A stretch of 64,000 bases of DNA from contig JBCFYV010011135.1 in the NCBI GenBank assembly GCA_039000515.1, positions 24,607,725 through 24,671,724 of the forward strand, read 5' to 3'. Below, piece after piece: positions 57,091 through 64,000 of the stretch (within the stretch, counting starts at the first letter, position 1; each line of letters begins with the position of its first letter). The notes beneath the pieces were generated by a model. That model made no database searches. It saw only the letters and a list, made by a program, of their open reading frames with translations, and was not told the DNA's origin. Origin of the DNA: Timema cristinae (taxonomy: Eukaryota; Arthropoda; Insecta; Phasmatodea; Timematidae). Both the position numbers and the translations under genes were made by a program.

Positions 57091-57257
57091 GTTGACATGG
57101 TGGTCTAGGGGGTAAGGTGTCAGACTTCTGTGCTGGGAGTCCGGGGTTCAATCCTCGGTCCTGGCACAAATTTATCTGATTACCAAACCCTTCCTTCACC
57201 TCTGACAAGACGTGTATTAATCACAACTTGTGAATGTGGGGAATGCCAGGCCTCCAC
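57091..57257 (+). mobile_element. SINE-A, 3' half missing
   Basis: Intact head (GGTGGTCTAGGGGGTAAGGT, GGTTCAATCCTCGG) and body up to CCAGGCCTCCAC, then a break. An FB1 element starts 37 bp downstream; the tail is not found beyond it, so a deletion accompanied or followed the FB1 insertion. Confidence 0.92.
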
Positions 57258-57293
57258 TCCAGGCCGCCAATTGAGTCATGGAATATCTAGGTA

Positions 57294-57521
57294 CAGTTGC
57301 CCCATGGCTTCTTTGGTGCTGTGTGACAGCTTACAGCTGATGGGTTTGAAAAGTTACCAGACCAAATTATGTATCCCTACGCCGAACCATATGAGCTTCA
57401 AAAACGTGTGTTTAGCAGCTGTCACATCTGACAGTTAAAATTAAGGTATATACCTAAATTTTGACTGTCAGAAGTCAGCTGTGAGCTGTAAGATAACACC
57501 AAAGAAGCCACGGTGCTACTG
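57294..57521. mobile_element. FB1 MITE, complete, TA-flanked, inverted
   Basis: CAGTTGCCCCATGGCTTCTT at left and GAAGCCACGGTGCTACTG at right, flanked by TA. The interior (CTACGCCGAACCATATGAG) is the reverse complement of the 27.2 kb copy, proving one family in both orientations. Confidence 0.92.
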
Positions 57522-57523
57522 TA

Positions 57524-58144
57524 GCTATTATTATTACTATCAGGTGTTCTGTCTTACGACAGGTGCATTCCTTTATGTAGGTTAAGTTAGACCGCCAATG
57601 CACCCTGTCCTCTGCCTTCTCCTTCAGCTCCCAGATAAACAAAATAAAAAACTATGTATATATAATTTGCCACGGGTTTAAATAGAACTGCAAGTCAGAT
57701 GAACGCACGCACGCACGCAAGCAGTAACAAACCAGCCATGGGGGGGGGGGGGATTTTGTCGAGGTTCTGTTGCAAGCCTGTTCTAATTAGAGTTGCCCCC
57801 CCCCCATCTCTCTCACCCTTTGGTTGATTCGGCGAGAATCGATCCTTTCATGATACTGCACCAGGACTTCAATTTGTTACGTACACACCGTGTAATTGTG
57901 ATTCCCCTGGGGCTATAAAGGGGTAAGGGAGGTCACGATGGGGGGGGTGGGAGCGGATTGAGAGGGATGTATTCTGACCTTCGTTTCAAGTTTCTCGAAA
58001 ACAATATCTTTCTTATTTCTTTAGTTTTCATTATTGTAAAAGAGTTGTATTTTTTGTTTTCCAAAATCCCTTTTTTTTTTTGTTATTTAACTTGAACTTT
58101 CTGAACCGACTGATAATAATCAGAACACAACAAATAACCCGACA
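57524..58144. other. unique stretch with homopolymers
   Basis: (ACGC)n at about 57704-57718 and a G-run near 57.74 kb. The segment at 57.8-57.95 kb is GC-richer (CCCCTGGGGCTATAAAGGGG). No gene. Confidence 0.4.
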
Positions 58145-58307
58145 TATATCCTAGAACATACACAACACCCAGTACCCATGCCGTTAATTCATCACTGTGA
58201 AAGGAAGCACTCGCGTTTCAAAAATGATAAATATTTCGGCCATGCTGGGAATTTAACTCTGCACACGTAACCCATAAGGCGGAGACGTTACCAAATTAAG
58301 CGTCGAA
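58145..58307 (-). mobile_element. SINE-C copy 2
   Basis: Shares with copy 1 TTCATCACTGTGAAAGG, ATTTCGGCCATGCTGGGAAT, and the relic B box (plus-strand GGGAATTTAACTCTGC). Head boundary GTTACCAAATTAAGCG. Confidence 0.65.
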
Positions 58308-58563
58308 TTGCTTCGGTGGACGCCTGTTCTCTAAGGCGTCACTTTCGTGATTTACTAGACTGCAGATAACGTGTGAGATCGGGGTACGAATCCCGGTTGA
58401 GTGTATTGAAGGTGGCCTTTTTCCTTAATAGTTTTCTTTTCCCCCCATCACGCAAATGTGAATACACTTCCTCTAAAACTAAACCTTCCTCATCCCTAAC
58501 ACATTAGCTTAATTAGTGCATATACATGCAGCCCTAAAGGATATTAAAACGTTGCACTAAAAA
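58308..58563 (+). mobile_element. SINE-B, full length
   Basis: TTGCTTCGGTGGACGCCTGT, TCTAAGGCGTCACTTTCG, B box GGGGTACGAATCCCGG, CACGCAAATGTGAATACACT, CCTTCCTCATCCCTAACACA, worn tail. Abuts the SINE-C head. Confidence 0.87.
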
Positions 58564-58572
58564 AAGGATTTA

Positions 58573-58636
<64 letters not shown>

Positions 58637-58916
58637 GCACCGCGTCTTACTACCCGTTCGGGTTATACGCACTTATGCTAATGTGTAAAGGTAGGGTGAT
58701 TGTGAGATGAAATGGAGGACATACAGTTTAACGTGGGATCCGAACCACGGTGGAGGCCTGGCATTCCACACATTCACAAGTTGTGATTAATACACGTCTT
58801 GTCAGAGGTGAAGGAAGCTTTGGTAATCAAATAAATCTCTACTAGGACAGAGGATTGAAACCCGGACCCCCCAGCACAGATGTCAGACACCTTACCTCTA
58901 GACCACCAGGTCATCC
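58573..58916 (-). mobile_element. SINE-A, full length with very long (TTA)n
   Basis: (TTA)n of about 65 bp, then AGCACCGCGTCTTACTACCC, full body, B box GAGGATTGAAACCCGG, head CTAGACCACCAGGTCATCC. Confidence 0.96.
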
Positions 58917-58919
58917 AAC

Positions 58920-59173
58920 TCGGTTAAAGCAATTATTTTGGATATCCCTGACAATATATCTTCACGGATGGAGGAAATCTGATGCTGTTGTGTCAAAGCG
59001 CCTGCAAAGTTTGAAGACGTAAACCTTTGTACAGATAAAAGCTGGTGGTGGAGGAATTCCGTCAAGTCAAGGCGTTGGGGGATGTTCTCGCTCAAACAAT
59101 GTGGTGTTCGTTCGCATCCTGTTTGTTCTCTAGATTTACGAGAAACTTTGGGTGAAATTAGATTATACAGAAA
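58920..59173 (-). other. exon-like open segment, unidentified
   Basis: On the minus strand the frame is open from a stop at 59174-59176 to inside the SINE-A head (stop at about 58898). It reads, among others, QRLDLTEFLHHQLLSVQRFT followed by SSNFAGALTQQHQISSIRED. Composition is balanced, unlike surrounding AT tracts. A possible acceptor (AAATCTAG) lies near 59.13 kb and a possible donor (CCGTGAAG) near 58.97 kb. There is no ATG at its start. A 26-residue part is matched by the segment at 61.2 kb. Protein family not recognised; could be an exon, or a piece of an old mobile element. Confidence 0.35.
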
Positions 59174-59399
59174 CTAGTTTCAACTAAGATTGCACTCTGA
59201 CCACGTCTTCTGGGGCGTTAACGATTCATTGATGCGCTTTATCTTCCGCAAACACGCCATTTTCCCATACAACTTTTGGGTCTAGTATTACAATTGTTTT
59301 TGAACAAGGCTTTTACTTGTATTTTTTTGATATTATGTTAACTTTGTTTTGTTTTAGAATACATTTGATCAAATATTTATATGTTAGAATATATGTATT

Positions 59400-60056
59400 T
59401 ATTAAATGAGTGTAAATATTTTTGCATGTTTATATATAGTATAATCTTTTTGTATGTACGCATATATGACGTTCGAATATGTATTTATGAATGTAATCAT
59501 ATATATGTTTGCAGGTTTATATGCATGAACGCTTTGTTTACTCTGTAAGATAGCAAGCCTACCCGTAATTATTCCATTATGTGTTACAACTGATATCATA
59601 GTGTAAACAGTCAAGGTTAGGGGACTTCCTTTCAGGGTAAATGGAGTGTATATATGATGTATGCTTTTATGAATGTACATGTATTTATGAATGTATATAG
59701 GCATTCACATATGTAAACCTGAGTGTGTGTATGTAAGAATGAGTATATATGCATGTACATATGTATATATGTATTAATGGATATTTATATATGTAATTAT
59801 GCATACTTGCTTGTGTGTATGAATGTGTATATGTATACATGTATGGATGTGTGTATGTATACATGTATGAATGTGTGTATGTATACATGTGTGTATGTAT
59901 ACATGTGTGTATGTATACATGTATGGATGTGTGTATGTATACATGTATGGATGTGTGTATGTATACATGTATGGATGTGTGTATGCATACATGTATGGAT
60001 ATATATATATATATGAATGTATGGATATATAAATATGGATATGTATGAATGTATGG

Positions 60057-60110
<54 letters not shown>

Positions 60111-60218
60111 TGTATGGATATATAAATATGGATATATATGGATATATATGTATGAATGTATGGATATATTATATATATATGAATGTATGGATATATAAAT
60201 ATGGATATATATGTATGA

Positions 60219-60271
<53 letters not shown>

Positions 60272-60310
60272 CAGATGTTTACTTGCGTGTATGTACACAT
60301 GTAATTCTGT
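59400..60310. repeat. ATGT-rich microsatellite/minisatellite with (AT)n blocks
   Basis: 24-bp unit GTATGTATACATGTATGGAT + GTGT at about 59.82-60.00 kb, grading into GGATATATAAATATGGATAT-type units, with (AT)n at about 60061-60107 and 60224-60266. Open frames on both strands ([15 protein letters not shown] types) are artefacts. Confidence 0.93.
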
Positions 60311-60349
60311 AAGTATGTTTGGATATATGGACCTCTTAATATTACCTCA

Positions 60350-60447
60350 TTGGGCTAAGCACACAAATAATCATGTTGCAGGGTTGAGGTGAGTAGGGTT
60401 TAATTGAAAGGAAATGTATCTGTTTTTATGTGGAGTAAATTAATTTT
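60350..60447 (-). mobile_element. SINE-B 3' fragment, diverged
   Basis: CATTGGGCTAAGCACAC, GGGTTGAGGTGAGTAGGGTT, AATTGAAAGGAAATGTATCT, TTATGTGGAGTAAAT. Confidence 0.55.
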
Positions 60448-60524
60448 TGACCGACTATTTGTTACATTTGTGTATGTGTGCGTGTGTGTGTATCAAACCA
60501 AACAACTTTATTAATAAAGGAAAA

Positions 60525-60806
60525 AAAATCGGTGACCTGGCGGTCTAGGGGTAAGGTGTCAGACTTCTGAGCTGGCGGCCGGGGTTCAATCCTCGGTCCC
60601 GGCACGGATTTATCTGATTACCAAACCCTTCCTTCACCTCTGACAAGACATCTTGTGAATGTGAGGAATGCCAGGCCTCCACCGTGGTTCGGATTCCACG
60701 TTAAACTGTAGGTCCTTCATTTTCATCTCACAATCACCCTACCATTACACAGCGTAAGTGCGTATAACCCGAACGGGTAGTAAGACGCGGTGCTAATAAT
60801 AATAAT
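60525..60806 (+). mobile_element. SINE-A, full length, 12-bp duplication
   Basis: Intact head starts at 60531; short-subfamily body, small deletion ACACAGCGTAAG, tail and (TAA)n. AATAAAGGAAAA occurs at 60513-60524 and 60807-60818; six extra bases (AAAATC) lie between the left duplication and the canonical start. Confidence 0.95.
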
Positions 60807-61059
60807 AATAAAGGAAAATAAAATAAAGTAATATTGTAGGCCTTACTGATATGCGTTGTTAATTTTTTTAATTAGCTTAAAACTAATATTAAATAAAAAT
60901 AAATGTTTAAATTAATCTCATCTACTGAAACGCGCCGTTAAAGATATCGTCCATGTATAATTGAAGACCTGGTTCAATCATTATTTGTTGTTTATTACGT
61001 CACTGTAATAAACTATCCCCTTTATCAAGTTCAAAGCTTGGACATTTTAGTTTAAAATA

Positions 61060-61260
61060 TACGTCGGATTTTGTATGTCATTTCCTTATAAGACCTTATA
61101 TTTACAGACGTATATGCCTACTTCATCCTGTTTTAATAACTTACGAGGCTCCTTGAAATTCTCAGAGACATTGTGTGTGTGAGCGCCTGCAAATATATCG
61201 GACGCAACCTTCTGTACAGCTAAGAGTTGACAGTTAAATACGCTGATAAAGACAAGGCGT
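61060..61260 (-). other. diverged partner of the exon-like segment
   Basis: The minus strand reads RLVFISVFNCQLLAVQKVAS then DIFAGA. It aligns without gaps to RLDLTEFLHHQLLSVQRFTS/SNFAGA at 59.0 kb: 13 of 26 residues identical, 50 of 78 bases by my count. A stop (TAA) directly precedes the block; after AGA the two sequences diverge. A duplicated exon or an old repeat are both possible. Confidence 0.35.
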
Positions 61261-61319
61261 TAAAAGGTTTGAGGAAGAATGGTCATCATGTTTTTGTATA
61301 TGTGACGCAAAACATTCCC

Positions 61320-61670
61320 ATTTTCTCTTTTTTTTTTTTTCCTTTCTCACTGTCATATCTTTTTTCTCTATCTAAGGTTTGTCTCGTTATTTTTATCATT
61401 ATCATTTTCTTTCTTATTTTTATCTATCTTTTTATTTTTTTATTTTTCTTTCCTTGTTTTCTCTCACTTTCTTTCTCTATCTGGTTTCTCCCTCTTTTTC
61501 TTAATTTTTCCTATCTCTTTTCTTTATATCTATTTTTCTCTATTTATTTTATCCTATTGTCTTTATATTTATGTTTATCAATTTTTTTTATCAATTTTTT
61601 CTCTTTTTCTGGTTCTTTTTTCTCTCCCCTTTCTCTCTCTCTCCCCCCCCTAAAAATATATAGGCCTATG

Positions 61671-61715
<45 letters not shown>
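61320..61715. repeat. T/C-rich low-complexity tract ending in (AT)n
   Basis: Plus-strand pyrimidine tract (TTTTTCTCTTTTT-type) with (AT)n at about 61674-61712. The 165-codon frame (FFFPFSLSYLFSL) is a translation of this tract, not a membrane protein candidate. Confidence 0.9.
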
Positions 61716-61716
<1 letters not shown>

Positions 61717-61877
61717 GTAATTAGTGTTCAACTAAGAATAAAAACTTTATAAACTATCAATATCTTGTAATCAAATTTAATAAAATAAACAGATTAACAA
61801 AAAAAAATTCAATTATGAAATCAGAAGGGTCTTTGTATTGCTGGTTTGTTAGGCCATTGAATGAAAAGGATAAGTGG

Positions 61878-62388
61878 TCGTATCCCAGTCGGGTGTATTT
61901 AGGGTATGTACGAATTACGCTAACAAGTTTACGGATGAAAAAGGCTGTATTTATAGGAAGTGTAACCGCATTAGCGTGGAGGGATATTGGCATTTTTTTG
62001 TTGTTGTAAAAACCACCCTCAGTACACTCAAACGAGATTCGAACCTCGATCTCCCCGTCGTCGGCATTCTAATCTACTACGAGACTTGTGGGGTCCGGGG
62101 TTCAATCCTTGGTCCCGGCACAAATTTATCTGATTACCAAACCCCTTCCTTCACCCTCTGAAAAGACGTGTATTAATCACAACTTGTGAATGTGTGGAAT
62201 GCCAGGCCTCCACCGTGGTTCGGATCCCACGTTAAACTGTAGGTCCTTCATTTCATCTCACAATCACCCTACCATTACACATTAGCGTAAGTGCGTACAA
62301 CCCGAACGGATAGTAATAATCGGTGCCAATAATAATACTGCGAGGCTAGCGCGTTAGACCATGCTGCCACTGGAGCCGTCATGATGAT
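61878..62388 (-). mobile_element. SINE-B split by a SINE-A
   Basis: 3' and middle part: CGAATTACGCTAACAAG, ACCGCATTAGCGTGGAGGGA, B box GAGATTCGAACCTCGATCTC, GTCGGCATTCTAATC ending at TACTACGAG. The head resumes at GCTAGCGCGTTAGACCATGC. Confidence 0.9.
62084..62335 (+). mobile_element. SINE-A nested in SINE-B, A box missing
   Basis: Starts in the head (ACTTGTGGGGTCCGGGG), B box GGTTCAATCCTTGG, full body, tail GCGTACAACCCGAACGGATA with damaged end and short (TAA)n. Flanked by TACTACGAG / TACTGCGAG (62075-62083, 62336-62344; one mismatch). Confidence 0.93.
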
Positions 62389-62389
62389 A

Positions 62390-63080
62390 ACAACACTACC
62401 CCCTCACACCCCCGTCATACCTTCCTCCACCACCAACAATTTGATTTAACATAACATGTAACGGTCTCCAAGACATAATCTACAAAACAAAACAACTCGT
62501 CAACCCTTTTTCTCCCTCAGTTCATTATGAGCGTTTGTTTTGTCGATTCAAAAATAATAATAATAATAATAGGGAGAGAGAGAGAAAGAGAAAGGGGTGT
62601 AGAAACACATTGTTTTCAGCCGTTACTTTCCTTGACAGCCCCCCTCCCAACCCCTTTAGCGGCAAGGGTTGGTTTTGTGTTTGAACCTTCCCTCTTAAAT
62701 TATAACGAACAACATTTACATTTGTAAGATGCTATGTTGTAGAAGCGCGTAAGGGGCAGATGTGTAAAAAAAAAAATATGCTAATCTTAACCTTTTTCTC
62801 CCTTATCTTTTTTTATATAATATTACAATGCTTGTGTGGACTTAGCTGTGTGTGTGGGGGTGTTTTTGAGAGGAATATGGGTGGAGGGGAGCGGAGGTTT
62901 CAAAGGGAGAAAGGAGAATCAAGGTTCCATTTGACTACGTTCGCAACATACTGCAAGGGACATGGAAGATAAAAAGAGCGTAAAAGAAAAAATTATTAGG
63001 TCTTCTTTTTTTTTTTTAAGGGGGTGTTGGATGAAACACAATACTACCACTACGTGGTGTTGGTTTTATCGTCTAACAGG
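62390..63080. other. unique stretch with C-rich and A/T runs
   Basis: No convincing frame. A short open frame at 62760-62972 (WGGGERRFQREK-type) derives from G/A-rich sequence. Confidence 0.4.
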
Positions 63081-63086
63081 GACGTT

Positions 63087-63365
63087 GGTGACCTGATGGT
63101 CTAGGGGGTAAGGTGTCAGACTTCTGTGCTGGCGGCCGGGGTTCAATCCTCGGTCCCGGCACAGATTTATCTGATTGTCAAACCCTTCCTTCACCTCTGA
63201 CAAGACGTGTATTAATCACAACTTGTGAATGTGTGGAATGCCAGGCCTCCACCGTGGTTCGGATCCCACGTTAAACTGTAGGTCCTCCATTTCATCTCAC
63301 AATCACCCTACCATTACACATTAGCGTAAGAGCGTATAACCCGAATGGGTAGTAAGACGCGGTGC

Positions 63366-63402
<37 letters not shown>
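63087..63402 (+). mobile_element. SINE-A, full length
   Basis: GGTGACCTGATGGTCTAGGG head, long-subfamily body (has TGTATTAATCACAACTTG), tail GCGTATAACCCGAATGGGTA, long (TAA)n. GACGTT occurs on both sides (63081-63086, 63406-63411), a possible short or decayed target duplication. Confidence 0.96.
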
Positions 63403-63405
<3 letters not shown>

Positions 63406-63430
63406 GACGTTAAGAGAATTAGGAATGATC

Positions 63431-63630
63431 CGTGCTGGTGGTCAAATGGTCTTAAGACGTCACTCACCGTATACTGTAATGTTGATGAATGGTAGATTAA
63501 GGTTCAATCCCTGTTGGTTTAACCGAGGGTAGTTTTTCCTAGAATGGTTTTACACTCGCCCTCTACGAAAATGGGGGTGCACTTATTATAAATTCATTCT
63601 TAACATACTAGTGTAATTAATACATATTCA
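63431..63630 (+). mobile_element. SINE-B, diverged
   Basis: GCTGGTGGTCAAATGGTCTT, AAGGTTCAATCCCTGTTGG, CCCTCTACGAAAATGGGGGT, ACATACTAGTGTAATTAATA. The stem-loop is missing. Confidence 0.8.
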
Positions 63631-63911
63631 ACCCACTTCGGTGGCAGAATGGTCTAAGGCGTCTCTATTGTTTTAGACTGGCCTGCTTATGATGGGAAGA
63701 TTTGGGTCTGAAACCTGGTTGGGTCTACTGAGGGTGGTTTCCTCCCTCCAACTGTTTCCCATTCTTCTTCCACGCAAATACTAATATATTTTTGCCTCTA
63801 AAAGTACTTCCTTATCGCTAATTTATAAAAGTAATTATCACATGAGTTTAGATAAATAAAAATATGTATGTGCATCTCACCAACGGGTAGTAAGTGAGAA
63901 GTGGTGACAAA
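63630..63911 (+). mobile_element. SINE-B, full length
   Basis: CAACCCACTTCGGTGGCAGA, ATGGTCTAAGGCGTCTC, B-box relic TTGGGTCTGAAACCTGG, CTTCCACGCAAATACTA, tail CACCAACGGGTAGTAAGTGA. Tandem with the previous SINE-B copy. Confidence 0.87.
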
Positions 63912-64000
63912 AAAAACAACTCCCGCACCGAGGGTTAGGGGGTCTAGAGAGTTAGTTTCGCAAGAAAAAAAAAAACACCTTGATTAGCAGGGACGATGAA

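Noticed and set aside
59685..60304. Several overlapping frames on both strands
   Set aside because: All are translations of ATGT/AT microsatellite.
61227..61724. 165-codon plus-strand frame looking like a membrane protein
   Set aside because: Phe/Leu/Ser-rich only because the plus strand is a pyrimidine tract; ends in (AT)n.

Overview
The window looks like non-coding DNA from a repeat-rich, AT-rich animal genome. The sequence shows many tRNA-headed SINEs with 3' (TAA)n tails, long minisatellites, foldback DNA elements, a dead LINE fragment, no bacterial-type gene organisation and no convincing intact gene. An invertebrate, perhaps marine or lophotrochozoan, is only a guess from the SINE style. 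All longer open frames fall in tandem repeats, SINEs or low-complexity tracts. The only protein-like signals are a decayed LINE reverse-transcriptase C-terminus (13.7-14.15 kb, three in-frame stops) and a short exon-like minus-strand frame at 58.9-59.2 kb with a diverged partner at 61.2 kb.

Names used in this annotation. SINE-A: about 280-300 bp, with a tRNA-like head carrying a GGTTCAATCC-type B box, a body containing CCAGGCCTCCACCGTGG, and a (TAA)n tail; 18 copies. SINE-B: about 220-280 bp, with a different tRNA-like head (GGTCTAAGGCG A box, GGTTCGAATCCC B box) and a body containing CTCCACGCAAATGCGGGT; about 30 copies and fragments. SINE-A and SINE-B have unrelated heads and bodies but share one 3' segment, GCGTATAACCCGAACGGG plus TAGTAAGACGCGGTGC(TAA)n, which can fold into a stem-loop. 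SINE-C and two further tRNA-headed elements occur once to three times each. FB1: about 220-bp TA-flanked MITE starting CAGTAGCCCC. FB2: about 340-bp long-TIR foldback with a GATATCAACAGTTGTTGAA core. FB3: about 740-bp diverged palindrome. LR-C: a 0.5-0.9-kb dispersed repeat with no coding signal seen.

Layout: 0-5 kb SINE-B pieces, a 37-bp minisatellite, LR-C and SINE-A; 5.7-11.5 kb four minisatellites (78, 46, 51 and 94 bp units); 11.5-15.3 kb unique sequence, a Helitron-like element and the LINE remnant; 15.3-21.9 kb SINE-A/B cluster and LR-C; 22-24 kb a 32-bp array of about 64 copies; 25.6-26.3 kb AT/AACGTAA array; 26.7-31.8 kb SINEs, FB1, a 62-bp array, LR-C; 32.2-33.6 kb hAT-like element; 34.3-37 kb 51-bp and 34-bp arrays; 37.4-49.6 kb SINEs, FB2, FB3, nested SINEs, a second inverted 78-bp array and LR-C split by a Helitron-like insertion; 49.6-64 kb GA-rich repeats, more SINEs, the exon-like pair and ATGT microsatellites. 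Tandem arrays make up roughly a fifth of the window by my own addition.

The most interesting observations are: two unrelated SINE families converging on one 3' stem-loop tail; exact 11-bp target duplications on five SINE-A copies; two SINE-A copies nested at the same position of two SINE-B copies; a 51-bp minisatellite that looks grown out of the shared SINE tail; the same 78-bp satellite at two loci 41 kb apart in opposite orientation; and new-looking foldback families. Unique, TAATTA- and CRE-rich islands between repeats are candidate regulatory elements only.
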